Origin: Puniceicoccales bacterium
Lineage (GTDB): Bacteria > Verrucomicrobiota > Verrucomicrobiia > Opitutales > UBA953
NCBI GenBank assembly: GCA_031269335.1
Contig: JAISZI010000064.1
Span: 1-44,044, forward strand
DNA length: 44,044 bases
Direction: 5' to 3'
Under the pieces are notes generated by a model that did not search any database, was not told the origin of the DNA, and was given only the letters and a program-made list of their open reading frames with translations. This document shows positions 8,389 through 17,272 of this stretch, piece after piece. The translations under genes were made by a program, and so were the position numbers. The number at the start of each line of letters is the position of its first letter. Position 1 is the first letter of the stretch.

Positions 8389-9234
8389 ATGTTAGGGTTA
8401 GAACTATTTCAGGAAGACTTTATGCGCCGTGCCTTGCTCGGCATTTTGCTGGCGTCGCTCAACTGCGCGGTGCTCGGCGTGTATGTGGTGACGCGGCGCA
8501 TGGCGTTCGTGAGCACGGCGCTCACGCACACAATTTTGCCCGGCGTGGTTTTCGCTTTCTTGCAAGGTTTCTCGCTTTACTGGGGCGCGATAGTCGCCGC
8601 CGTGCTCACCGCACTCGGTATCGGGGGAATATCGGGCAAACGTGAATTGCGCGAAGACACGGCGATCGGGGTGGTCTTCTCGTTCATGTTCGCGCTGGGA
8701 GTGTTGATGATGTCGCACAGCGGCTCGTTCCGCGATTTCAACGAGATGCTTTTCGGGAGCGCGCTCGGAGTCTCCGAACGCGATTTGTGGCTGATAGGCG
8801 GCGTCACCGGTGTGGTTTTCGTGCTTCTGGCGCTTTTTCACCGCGGGCTGAAGTTGTCCTCCTACGACGAAGAATACGCCCTGCTGTGCGGGATGTCGCC
8901 GTTCGCGATGCGGCTGCTGCTGCTGTTGCTTGTGGCATTGAGCACGGTGTCTTGCGTGCGGCTCGTCGGGGCATTGTTGACGACGGCACTGCTCGTCACG
9001 CCGGCAGCGGCGGCATTGTTGGTAACGCGGACGCTGCGCGCAGCGATGACACTTTCCGCACTAATAGGGGCGGCGAGCGGCGCGGGCGGGCTTTGGCTAT
9101 CGGCTTGTTTCCAACGCGTGCCGACGGGAGCGGCGGTGGTCATGGTGTGCTCGGGTTTCTTTTTCGTAATTTTCGCGGGGCGGAAATTGTTCGTCTTTTT
9201 CCGAAGAGCGACTGACGGCAACGCGGCGGCATGA
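8389..9234 (+). CDS. Metal ABC transporter permease (ZnuB/MntB/TroC family)
   Basis: Inner-membrane channel subunit of a zinc/manganese importer. The 281-residue product has seven to nine hydrophobic segments and the family pattern ALLGILLASLNCAVLGVYVV, RRMAFVSTALTHTILPGV, GIVVFSFMFALG-type helix, VRLVGALLTTALLVTPAAAA. The ATG at 8389 (MLGLELFQEDFMRRALLG) matches the family start; the longer frame from 8203 adds 62 unrelated residues. No ABC ATPase or solute-binding gene is beside it: galK precedes on the other strand and menC overlaps its stop by ATGA. The partners must be elsewhere, or this is a remnant still translated with menC. Confidence 0.88.
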   Translation: MLGLELFQEDFMRRALLGILLASLNCAVLGVYVVTRRMAFVSTALTHTILPGVVFAFLQGFSLYWGAIVAAVLTALGIGGISGKRELREDTAIGVVFSFMFALGVLMMSHSGSFRDFNEMLFGSALGVSERDLWLIGGVTGVVFVLLALFHRGLKLSSYDEEYALLCGMSPFAMRLLLLLLVALSTVSCVRLVGALLTTALLVTPAAAALLVTRTLRAAMTLSALIGAASGAGGLWLSACFQRVPTGAAVVMVCSGFFFVIFAGRKLFVFFRRATDGNAAA

Positions 9235-10223
9235 GCATGGGCACGGCAACGTCTTTTTCCTGGAAACGCTACCGAAGGCGTTTTCGCGAGCCATTGCGGA
9301 CGGGGCGCGGGGTATTTTTCGCACGCGAAGGGATTGTGCTGCGCACGGAGGAGCGCGGGAAAGGCGCGGGCTACGGCGAAATCGCACCGTGGGAAGGATT
9401 CGGCGGCGAATCGCTGGACGAGGCGGAATCTTTCCTGCGGGCTTTTCGCGGAGACGCCGCCATCCCGAAACATTTTCCCCTCGTGCGGGGAGCGTTCGCA
9501 ATGGCGCAAGAAATGGCGCGTGCGGCAGATGACGCGCCCGCAATGCCCCCGTGGCGTTGCGCGGCACTGCTGCCCGCCGCCGAAGAAGACACCCCGCCGT
9601 CCCTTGCGGTGAAACGCGCCCTCGGCTTCGACACCTTCAAGCTAAAAATCGCCGCCTCCCGTTTTCCCGACGAGGCGTGCCGCGTCCGCACGCTTCTCGA
9701 CACGCTGCTCCCCGGCGAACGCCTGCGCCTCGACGCCAACGGTGCGCTGGACTCGTTAACACCATGGCTGCCATTAATGGAAGACGACCGCGTGGAGTTC
9801 CTTGAACAGCCTTTTCCGCCAGACCGCATGGCACGGGAGAATTTCGCCGTACTCCCGCCCGCACTCGCGGCAAAGCTCGCGCTCGACGAGTCCGTTAGCG
9901 GTGCGGCATCGCTTCCCGAAAACTGGCTGGGTGTCGTGGTCGTCAAACCCCTCTTGTTGGGCGATTGGGGCGCATTTCGCCGTTGGCGGCGGGCGATGCC
10001 GGAGTGCCCCGTGGTGTATTCGTCGAGTTTCGAGACCGCCGCCGGACGCGAGACCGCCCTGCGCCTGATGGCGGAAGACCCCGCCGCACGCACATTGGCA
10101 CACGGCTTCGACACGCTCGGCACCTTCGAGGCGGACGGCTGGGAGGCGCACGCCGGCGGCGCGTCACTGGCACCATTGCGCTGGTCCCGCCCAAAATGGG
10201 AGGCGTGGTGGCAAGCGCTTTGA
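9231..10223 (+). CDS. menC: o-Succinylbenzoate synthase (enolase superfamily)
   Basis: Dehydrates SHCHC to o-succinylbenzoate in the classical menaquinone pathway. The 330-residue product shows the superfamily active site in order: KLK (FDTFKLKIA), metal ligands in RLDANGAL, EFLEQPFP and LALDES, and the second Lys in VVVVKPLLLG. The start codon overlaps the permease stop (ATGA), implying translational coupling. No other men gene is in the window. A dipeptide epimerase is the main alternative, but the short barrel and the VVKP and YSSSFET segments fit MenC better. Confidence 0.85.
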   Translation: MSMGTATSFSWKRYRRRFREPLRTGRGVFFAREGIVLRTEERGKGAGYGEIAPWEGFGGESLDEAESFLRAFRGDAAIPKHFPLVRGAFAMAQEMARAADDAPAMPPWRCAALLPAAEEDTPPSLAVKRALGFDTFKLKIAASRFPDEACRVRTLLDTLLPGERLRLDANGALDSLTPWLPLMEDDRVEFLEQPFPPDRMARENFAVLPPALAAKLALDESVSGAASLPENWLGVVVVKPLLLGDWGAFRRWRRAMPECPVVYSSSFETAAGRETALRLMAEDPAARTLAHGFDTLGTFEADGWEAHAGGASLAPLRWSRPKWEAWWQAL

Positions 10224-10298
10224 CGAGCGCGAAAACCACCGCACGGGCATTTCTTTTTTGACACCCGCCTGCACCTTTCAAACCTTGCGCCCTTTTTC

Positions 10299-11390
10299 AT
10301 GGGAGTTCCTGTCTCGCAAATGTTCAAGGTGGCGTCCTACGTCATGAGCAAAAAACTGAGCGGTGAAAAACGCTACCCGCTCGTGCTCATGCTGGAACCC
10401 CTCTTCCGGTGTAACCTCCAATGCGAAGGTTGCGGCAAAATCCAATACCCCGCCGACATTCTCCGGCGGCACCTCACCCCGGAACAAGCGTTCGCAGCAG
10501 CCGAAGAATGCGGCGCCCCCATGGTGACCATCGCCGGCGGCGAACCCCTCCTGCACCCACAAATCGCCGAAATGACAACCGGCTTAATCGAAAGAGGTTA
10601 CTATGTCTATTTGTGCACAAACGCACTCCTCCTCGCCCGCAAAATTGATGCCTTCAAACCCGATAAACACCTCTCCTTCTCCATTCACGTGGACGGTCTT
10701 GAACCAGAGCACGACCACTCCGTCGCCCGCAAAGGAACCTACAAGGCAGCCTGCGAAGGCATCAAAAAAGCCGTCAAACTCGGCTTCCGCGTCACCACCA
10801 ACACCACCCTCTTCAACTCCGCCGACCCCGCCCGCGTGCGCCTTTTCTTCGAGGAAATGATGCGCCTCGGCGTGGACGACATGATGGTCTCGCCGGGCTA
10901 CGCCTACCCCAAGGCTCCCTCGCAGGAAATCTTCCTCAGCCGCGAACGCACTATCCTGCTCTTTAAGAAAATTTTCTCGCGTGCGAAGAAACACTGGAAA
11001 CTCAACCTCTCGCCAAATTTCGTCGCCTTCCTCCTCGGCCTCCGCGATTACGACTGCACACCGTGGGGCACGCCCACCTACAACATTTTCGGCTGGCAAA
11101 CCCCCTGCTACTTGCTCTCCGACGCCTACACGACCTCGTTCAAGGAACTCATGGAAAAAACCGATTGGGCAAAATACGGGCGGCGCGGCGGCGAACCACG
11201 TTGCCGCAATTGCATGGTGCACTGCGGCTACGAACCTTCCTCCGTGCGCGACACCTTCACCCTCGCCGGCATCCTCCGCCACTTCCGCGCCAGCAAAAAC
11301 AATTACGACTTCAACGGCGAAGACCCAGATTCACCCATGCCACCAGCCGAAGACCTCCCTCCGCCCACGGTCAAATGCCCCGATTGCTGA
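10299..11390 (+). CDS. hpnH: HpnH-like radical SAM protein (adenosylhopene synthase family)
   Basis: HpnH attaches a 5'-deoxyadenosyl group to diploptene, the first step of side-chain elongation of hopanoids. The 363-residue product has the radical SAM cluster Cys at 38, 42 and 45 (CNLQCEGCGKIQYP), the GGEPLLHP motif, and the C-terminal DUF3463-like part with CRNCMVHCGYEP. A last KCPDC adds two Cys at the very end. No squalene-hopene cyclase or other hpn gene is in view, so the hopanoid role is inferred from family resemblance. Confidence 0.82.
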   Translation: MGVPVSQMFKVASYVMSKKLSGEKRYPLVLMLEPLFRCNLQCEGCGKIQYPADILRRHLTPEQAFAAAEECGAPMVTIAGGEPLLHPQIAEMTTGLIERGYYVYLCTNALLLARKIDAFKPDKHLSFSIHVDGLEPEHDHSVARKGTYKAACEGIKKAVKLGFRVTTNTTLFNSADPARVRLFFEEMMRLGVDDMMVSPGYAYPKAPSQEIFLSRERTILLFKKIFSRAKKHWKLNLSPNFVAFLLGLRDYDCTPWGTPTYNIFGWQTPCYLLSDAYTTSFKELMEKTDWAKYGRRGGEPRCRNCMVHCGYEPSSVRDTFTLAGILRHFRASKNNYDFNGEDPDSPMPPAEDLPPPTVKCPDC

Positions 11391-11401
11391 TCAACGCCGC
11401 C

Positions 11402-12178
11402 TCACAATAACCCCCACGCACCGCGCACGAAAAACGCCACGCCAAGTATCATTAATACAAACGACGACAAATAAGGCGCCCGCTCCGCCAATCGGCTGAG
11501 CACCCCCGAACGCTTCTCCACCTGCCGCATCCCCAAAGCCGCCGCCACACCGACCGCCACCAAGGTCAACGCCAACCCAGTGCTAAACGCCACCACGAGG
11601 GAAAACCCCAGCGTGAACTCCCTCAGCTGCAAACATGCCAGTAAAACCGTAAGTGCCGCAGGACACGGCATTAAACCACCCGTCAGCCCAAACAACACGA
11701 TTTGCCCCGTCGTCGCCTCCCGCCCCCCAAACCGCCGCTTTATCTCAGCCGCATGTCCCTGCGCGTGCGCATCTTCCTTCCCCGCTTCCGCTTGTTCCCC
11801 GTGCCCGTGCGCATGGTGACAATGCCGATGGTGCGTCCGCTCATGAATCCGCCACAACGTCCACACCGCCATTCCAGCGACGATGACCCCGGTCGCCATG
11901 AGAAACCAAGGCTCCGTCGCCTCCACACCCCACTGCCCCCCAAAACGCAACGCCAACACCGCAAGCAACCAAATGACAAACGAATGCGAAATCGCCGCAG
12001 ATAATCCCAGCAATACCGCCTGCCACCACGTCCCACGCACAGCCACAATGAACGCCGCCATCATCGTCTTGGAATGCCCAGGCTCCAACCCGTGCGCCGC
12101 CCCAAGAAACAACGCCACCGGAAAGTAAAGCCACGCCTGCCCGGCTCCCGCTTGCAGCAATGAATTAAAATCACTCAT
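11402..12178 (-). CDS. Nickel/cobalt efflux protein (NicO/RcnA family)
   Basis: Predicted inner-membrane exporter for Ni2+/Co2+. The 258-residue product has about six membrane segments, the signature HGLEPGHSKTMMAAF in the first pair, a His-rich cytoplasmic loop (HERTHHRHCHHAHGHGEQ, then HAQGHAAE) typical of RcnA, and GGLMPCPAALTVLLA in the second half. The ATG at 12178 (MSDFNSLL) is chosen; a frame from 12229 adds basic residues that do not fit. It is divergent from a CsoR/RcnR-type repressor 84 bases away, which is a typical metal-responsive pair. Confidence 0.88.
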   Translation of the reverse strand: MSDFNSLLQAGAGQAWLYFPVALFLGAAHGLEPGHSKTMMAAFIVAVRGTWWQAVLLGLSAAISHSFVIWLLAVLALRFGGQWGVEATEPWFLMATGVIVAGMAVWTLWRIHERTHHRHCHHAHGHGEQAEAGKEDAHAQGHAAEIKRRFGGREATTGQIVLFGLTGGLMPCPAALTVLLACLQLREFTLGFSLVVAFSTGLALTLVAVGVAAALGMRQVEKRSGVLSRLAERAPYLSSFVLMILGVAFFVRGAWGLL

Positions 12179-12186
12179 GCAAGGTC

Positions 12187-12210
12187 TATACCCCCTCCCC
12201 CTTTCACCCC
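12187..12210. promoter_or_regulatory. Candidate CsoR/RcnR operator in the divergent intergenic region
   Basis: A TATA stretch followed by three C-runs (CCCCCTCCCCC then CACCCC) lies next to the exporter start. RcnR-type proteins bind G/C tracts flanked by A/T inverted repeats, so this is the best match in the space, but symmetry is imperfect. Confidence 0.3.
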
Positions 12211-12262
12211 GCAAGAAGATTTTTTTCATTGCCCCCGCGCCTACTTTATCAACGCTCCCTCC

Positions 12263-12556
12263 GTGCCTTGCGAAATCGTATCCACGTCCGAATCAAACCA
12301 AAAAGAAGCACTGTGTGCACGTCTGAGTAAAATCACAGGTCAGCTCCGCAGCGTGGAGCGCATGATTTCCGAAGACAGCTATGACTGCGCCGCAGTGCTC
12401 AATGTGCTCGTCTCCGCCCGACGCGCCGTCAAATCCCTCTCCGAAAAAATTATCACCGACCACATCGAACATTGCCTCAAACCCGACGCACCAGAAGGCA
12501 CCTGCCGCGCCCAGTTGAAGGAAATACAGACAATGCTGCGCCGCTACGTGGAATGA
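12263..12556 (+). CDS. Metal-sensing repressor, CsoR/RcnR/FrmR family
   Basis: All-helical DNA-binding repressor that releases DNA on metal binding. The 97-residue protein shows LSKITGQLRSVERMI at the N-terminal helix, Cys42 in DSYDCAAVLNV, and His67 and Cys71 in TDHIEHC. This Cys-His-Cys set is the copper-site pattern of CsoR, whereas E. coli RcnR has His at the last position. The neighbour is nevertheless a His-rich Ni/Co exporter, so the metal is uncertain. The start is GTG at 12263 with no clear Shine-Dalgarno sequence; no better in-frame start is seen. Confidence 0.88.
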   Translation: MPCEIVSTSESNQKEALCARLSKITGQLRSVERMISEDSYDCAAVLNVLVSARRAVKSLSEKIITDHIEHCLKPDAPEGTCRAQLKEIQTMLRRYVE

Positions 12557-12623
12557 CGCCCCGCCGCCAACCACCGAAAAACGTCCGGCGTCCGTCCAAA
12601 AATTTTTGAGAAATTCCCGCCCT

Positions 12624-13631
12624 ATGAAACACCTTGTCTTTTTCGGCTCCGACGAAATCGCCCTCCCCTGCCTCGAACACATTCTCGCGGCGCACTCGAC
12701 ACTGTTTTCCCTCACCGCCGTTTTCAGCCAACCCGACCGCCCCTCCGGACGCGGTCAAAAACTCCTCCCCAACGCCATTGTCTCCTGGGCACACCGCCAC
12801 TCCATCCCCGTTTTCCAGCCTCAGCGCCTCGACGAATCCACCCCCGACGCCCTCCGCAAACTGGGATGCGCCGCCGCCCTCGTCATGGCTTACGGCCAAC
12901 TTTTCAAACGCCCGCTGCTCGACACCCCGCCGCTCGGTTTTTTCAACCTCCACGCCTCCCTCCTCCCGCTCCTGCGCGGCGCAAGCCCCATCGAAGGTGC
13001 CATCGCCGGACGCTTCCCCGCCACCGGCGTCTCCCTCCAACGCATTATCCCGCGCCTCGACGCCGGTCCCATCGTGGACAGTGAACACATCCCCCTCTCG
13101 CCCAACGAAACACGCGCCTCCTTGCGCGAAAAAATCGCCGCCGCCTGCCTGCCCCTCATTGACCGCGCCCTGCCCCGCATCGCCGCCGCCGATGCCCCGG
13201 GCGCTCCCCAAGACGAAACCGCCGCCACTTTCACGCGCAAAATCACCCGCGAAGACTCCGCCGCAGACTTCCACGCATCGGCGCAAGACATCGCCGCACG
13301 CGTCCGCGCACTCTCCCCGTGGCCAGGAGTAACCTTCCCGTGGCACAACGTGCTTCTAAAAATCGGTGCCGCCACCGCCGAACCTTTTTCCGAAAACACC
13401 CCCGCCGCGCCCCCAGGCACCCTTCTCTCCGCCGACGCCACCGGTCTGCGCATCGCCACCAGCGACGGCACCCTACGCATCCTCGAATTACAACGCCCCG
13501 CCGGAAAAATGCTCCCCACAGCGGCGTTTCTGTCAGGTTTCCCCATGCAAACAGGCACCGTGATCGAAAGCCGCCCCATGCCGCCCCTGACCCGTCGTTC
13601 CGACGACCCGCCCTTCACCCTCTCATTTTAA
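12624..13631 (+). CDS. fmt: Methionyl-tRNA formyltransferase
   Basis: Formylates initiator Met-tRNA using 10-formyl-tetrahydrofolate. The 335-residue product has the N-terminal KHLVFFGSDEIALPCL, the active-site segment FNLHASLLPLLRGASPI (Asn and His of the catalytic triad), and VSLQRIIPRLDAGPIV with the catalytic Asp, followed by the C-terminal tRNA-binding domain (AARVRALSPWPGVTF). The ATG at 12624 gives the family N terminus. def, its usual partner, is not adjacent. Confidence 0.95.
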   Translation: MKHLVFFGSDEIALPCLEHILAAHSTLFSLTAVFSQPDRPSGRGQKLLPNAIVSWAHRHSIPVFQPQRLDESTPDALRKLGCAAALVMAYGQLFKRPLLDTPPLGFFNLHASLLPLLRGASPIEGAIAGRFPATGVSLQRIIPRLDAGPIVDSEHIPLSPNETRASLREKIAAACLPLIDRALPRIAAADAPGAPQDETAATFTRKITREDSAADFHASAQDIAARVRALSPWPGVTFPWHNVLLKIGAATAEPFSENTPAAPPGTLLSADATGLRIATSDGTLRILELQRPAGKMLPTAAFLSGFPMQTGTVIESRPMPPLTRRSDDPPFTLSF

Positions 13632-13684
13632 CGCCCCGCACGAAAAAGCACCCTCCCCTTCTTTTTAACCGAACACATTACACT

Positions 13685-15622
13685 ATGAACACCGCCGCCA
13701 CCGCCCGCCCGCCCATCGCGCCTGTTATCACCAGCATCCTGATCTTATTAACGTTTCTTTTTGCCGCCCCAACCACCACCGCAGAAAGCATCCCCGTGCC
13801 GCCGCAAGCCGCCGCCTATTACAAATCGCGCCCCGATTTCTTCCACTTCGCCACCCCCGCCGACCTCCCCAAAAATCTCCAATGGCAGACCAACCTCTCC
13901 GACCCCGAATTCGCCTCCCCGGACGCCAAACGCGGCGGCACCATCACCTTCTCCATCGCCACCTACCCACCCACCCTCCGCCGCGTCGGTCCCAACGCCA
14001 ATCACTCCTTTCGCGGCTACAGCTACGACAACTACTACATCGCCCTCACCATGCCCCACCCCAACACCGACAACCCCATCCCCGGCACCGCCACCCATTG
14101 GGCAATCTCCCCCGACCGCCGCACCGTTTATTACAAACTCAACCCCGACGTCCGCTTCAACGACGGCCAACCCGTCACCGCCGACGACTATCTCTTCACC
14201 TTCTACTTCTACACCAGCCCCCATCTCCAAGCCCCATGGTATAAAGATTTCTATACAAACGAATTTGCAGGAATCACAAAATACGACGATTACACCATCG
14301 CCATCACCCTCCCCGACGAACGCCCCGACCCCGTCTATAACACCTCCATCGAACCCACCCCACGCAACTTTTTCAAAGACCTCGACGCCACCTACCCCAT
14401 CAGCCACCAACTCCGCCAACAACCCACCACCGGCCCCTACCGCATCAACCCCGATAAACTCGTCCCCGAACAAAGCATCACCCTCGACCGCATCCCCAAC
14501 TGGTGGGCCGACAAACTCCGCTACTACCGCCACCGCCACAACCCCGACCACGTCATCTTCCGCGTCGTGCGCGACCCCTCCAAATCCTACCAAATGTTCC
14601 TCATCGGCGACCTCGACCTCATGGAAATCCGCATTCCCAAATTCTGGTACGCCCTCAATAACGAAGCCCCCCTCAAAAACGGCTTCATCGAAAAACACAC
14701 CTTCTACTACGACCGCCCCTGCCCCACCTGGGGCCTCTTCCTCAACACCTTCAAACCAGGACTCGACAACCACCACGTCCGCCTCGGCATCCAACACGCC
14801 ACCGACTGGCAACGCGTCATCAGCACCTTCTTCCGCGGCGACTACCAACGCCTCAACAACTTCGCCGAAGGCTTCGGCAAATTCACCAACCCCGCCGTCC
14901 GCGCCCGCCCCTACAACCCCACCACCGCCATGCGCCACTTCGCCGCCGCCGGATACACCCAACGCGACCCCGACGGCATCCTCCGCAACCCCCTCACCAA
15001 CACCCGCCTCAGCTTCCAACTCACAAGCCGCGACACCGACGTGCGCAAATGCCTCCCCACCCTCATCGACTCCGCCCGCAAAGCCGGCCTCGAATTCCGC
15101 CCAGAAGCACTCGAAACCACCACCTTCTTCAAAAAAACACAGGAGAAAAAACACGACATCGCCTTCACCGCCTGGAACGTCTCCAACAAATACCCAACCT
15201 TCTGGGAAAGTTTCCACATCGAAAACGCTATCACCACTAAATCAGACGGCACCATCATCCCCAAACGCCAGACCAACAATATCACCAGCACCCGCGACAA
15301 AACACTCTCCACCCTCATCGACAAATACCGCGCCGCCAAAACCGAAGACGAACTCCTCCGCCTCGGCTACGAAATCCAACAACGCATCCACGACGACGCC
15401 TGTTTCGTGCCCGCCTATAAAGTCGTCACCTCCCGCGTCGCCCTCTGGCGTTGGATACGCACCACCCCCGAATTCGGCATGAAAAGCAGCGACGACATCT
15501 TTGAAACCGGCACCTTCTGGATAGACGAAACCATCAAAAAAGAAACCCGCACCCTCCAAACTACCACCACCACACTCCCACCCATCATCCGCATCCACGA
15601 CCAATACAACACCGAACGCTAA
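13685..15622 (+). CDS. ABC transporter substrate-binding protein, family 5 (YejA-like)
   Basis: Periplasmic peptide-binding protein. The 645-residue product starts with a signal peptide (ITSILILLTFLFAAPTTTAES), then a mature domain with PDFFHFATPADLP, DAKRGGTITFSIATYPP, the family 5 segment VYYKLNPDVRFNDGQPVTADD, and a C-terminal lobe ending with the YEIQQRIHDDACFVPAY region. The ATG at 13685 is 53 bases after fmt; a longer frame from 13319 lies inside fmt and is not used. Permease and ATPase genes are absent, so it probably serves a transporter encoded elsewhere. Codon use is extremely C-rich at third positions, which creates long spurious frames on both strands. Confidence 0.9.
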   Translation: MNTAATARPPIAPVITSILILLTFLFAAPTTTAESIPVPPQAAAYYKSRPDFFHFATPADLPKNLQWQTNLSDPEFASPDAKRGGTITFSIATYPPTLRRVGPNANHSFRGYSYDNYYIALTMPHPNTDNPIPGTATHWAISPDRRTVYYKLNPDVRFNDGQPVTADDYLFTFYFYTSPHLQAPWYKDFYTNEFAGITKYDDYTIAITLPDERPDPVYNTSIEPTPRNFFKDLDATYPISHQLRQQPTTGPYRINPDKLVPEQSITLDRIPNWWADKLRYYRHRHNPDHVIFRVVRDPSKSYQMFLIGDLDLMEIRIPKFWYALNNEAPLKNGFIEKHTFYYDRPCPTWGLFLNTFKPGLDNHHVRLGIQHATDWQRVISTFFRGDYQRLNNFAEGFGKFTNPAVRARPYNPTTAMRHFAAAGYTQRDPDGILRNPLTNTRLSFQLTSRDTDVRKCLPTLIDSARKAGLEFRPEALETTTFFKKTQEKKHDIAFTAWNVSNKYPTFWESFHIENAITTKSDGTIIPKRQTNNITSTRDKTLSTLIDKYRAAKTEDELLRLGYEIQQRIHDDACFVPAYKVVTSRVALWRWIRTTPEFGMKSSDDIFETGTFWIDETIKKETRTLQTTTTTLPPIIRIHDQYNTER

Positions 15623-15634
15623 AACAGGAGTGCA

Positions 15635-15863
15635 GTTAAATCCGGTTGACTTGTGCAACAAAACGCTTGGCGTCGTAAAAAAACCAACCTGGACACCAAA
15701 ATGCAAAAAACATCGACCTCGGCGGGCTTTGAAAACCCCAGCTTAATCGCAACACCGACACCGACCAAAGAGACACAAGCACCCCGCCCGTGGATGGCGT
15801 ATGCCGCCCGAATCCACCGACGGATAGAAAACTCGTTGAATGGGCGGACTTTTGGGTTTTTCA
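15635..15863 (+). repeat. Leader module, copy 1
   Basis: About 230 bases highly similar to 17273-17505, beginning TTGACTTGTGCAACAAAACG in both. It encodes GFENPSLIATPTPTK and AYAARIHRRIENS at the head of the first HEAT-like gene. The two copies differ by a few substitutions and a one-base length change in the run of A at 15677-15683. Confidence 0.8.
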
Positions 15864-16716
15864 TATTGCCCATGCTCATCATGTCACCGGTGCTTCTTGC
15901 CTGCGGGGGTGTAGTGGCAATTTGGGCGGTCGGGAAGCTGCTCGTCTCTGGCGTAAAAAATGCCAGCGATCATCTCGCACAAATTGACATTGACATTGAC
16001 ATTGGCATTGATCGGCATGCTCGCAAGGAGGAGGTAGAAAAACTGACCGACCAGAAAGCTCTTGCCGATATCGCTAAAAATGACAGTGAGTGGCACGTTC
16101 GCCTGTCGGCGGTTCGGAAACTCACCGACCAGACTTTGATTGCCGATATCGCTAAAAATGACAGCGATCCGGGTGTTCGTGCATTGGCAGTAAATAAACT
16201 GACCGACCGGACATTGATTGCCGACATCGCTAAAAATGACAGCTCGTGGATTGTTCGCGATGCGGCGACAGAAAAACTGACCGACAAGACTTTGCTTACC
16301 GGTATCGCTAAAAACGACAGCAGTCCGGAAGTTCGTGCAGAGGCGGCAGAAAAACGCATCAATCCTGACCAAACCGCACTTGTTGATATTGCTAAAAATG
16401 ACAGCGAGAAGGAAGTCCGCGCGGAGGCGGTTCCGAAACGGACTGACAAGACCTTGATTGGCGATATCACTGAAAATGACAGCGATTGGTATGCCCGCCC
16501 GACGGCGGCGAAAAAAACCGCCCGACCAGACCTTGCTTGCCGATATCGTAAAAAACGACAACGCCCCAAAAGTTCGCACGACGGCAGTGAAAAAAACTGA
16601 CCGACAAGAAAGCTCTTGCCAGTATCGCTAAAAACGACAGCGATCCGGATGTCCGTGAAACAGCGTTTAATAAAATCACAGAGGCGAAAGTATTAAACGA
16701 AGTTACAGAAAAATAG
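15701..16716 (+). pseudogene. HEAT-like repeat membrane protein, two frameshifts near the 3' end
   Basis: The first frame runs to 16600 and gives an N-terminal leader (GFENPSLIATPTPTK, AYAARIHRRIENS), one membrane segment (GFFILPMLIMSPVLLACGG), an ATTGAC hexamer repeat coding IDIDIDIGID, then 26-residue repeats of the type LTDQTLIADIAKNDS.. VR..AV.K. Six repeats are in frame. After the run of seven A near 16511 the frame goes out, and after another run of seven A near 16591 it shifts again; in sister repeats these runs have six A. Reading through both shifts continues two more repeats and ends at the TAG at 16714-16716. It may be a decayed gene, a slippage-controlled gene, or hold sequencing errors. 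Function unknown; such repeats usually bind proteins. A GTG at 15653 is an alternative start. Confidence 0.75.
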
Positions 16717-16764
16717 ACCCCGGACATCTGCGACGGAGACGGATATAATGAGTGCACTGACAAT

Positions 16765-17225
16765 AATGCCAGCCCAGGGCAACGCCCTGGGTATTTGGGA
16801 AACCACAAAAACAGAGCCTCCAAAGGGGCGGCTCTAATGATAGCCCAGGGCAGCGCCCTGGGTATTGGGCAACCCCACAAACCGTAGCCCCAAAGGGGGA
16901 TAACGTGAATAACCGGCAGTGAAGCGCAGCGGAACTGCCGGACAGATCCCCCTCTCTCCCCGCGCCCTGAAGGGGCACGACATAAGCACAGTGGATACGC
17001 AGCGGGGGCGGATCCACGGCAGCGGCGCGTGACCAAGGTCTGGAGTCGCGCCCCTTTGGGGCGCGGGTGGGAAGGGAGACGGCATCCGCTGGTTCCGCGC
17101 TCGTTACACTCGCGCTCCACCGGCGGTTATTCACGTTATCCCCCGTCCGGGGAGCACAGTGAAACGAGTGCGGATCACGTTATCCCCCCTCCGGGGAGCG
17201 AAATCCCGCGCTCCACAGACTCCGT
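16765..17225. repeat. Cluster of dispersed palindromic repeats
   Basis: No gene is supported here. Two near-identical units begin AGCCCAGGGC at 16771 and 16843, each a perfect 8-bp stem CCCAGGGC/GCCCTGGG followed by GTATT(T)GGG.AACC and a CCAAAGGGG element. Further on are CCGGCAGT/ACTGCCGG, GCGCCCCTTTGGGGCGC (perfect palindrome near 17049-17065) and two copies of ACGTTATCCCCC.TCCGGGGAGC (17134 and 17180). Degenerate relatives occur at 3589-3770 and 32020-32140. Confidence 0.8.
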
Positions 17226-17272
17226 GTCACGCTTGCTGGCGCGTAACAACACTTAATAATATCGAAACCAAA

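Noticed and set aside
13748-15482. Long open frames on both strands across the peptide-binding protein gene (489 and 573 residues)
   Set aside because: They are low-complexity translations forced by C-rich third positions; the frame at 13685 has a signal peptide and clear family motifs.
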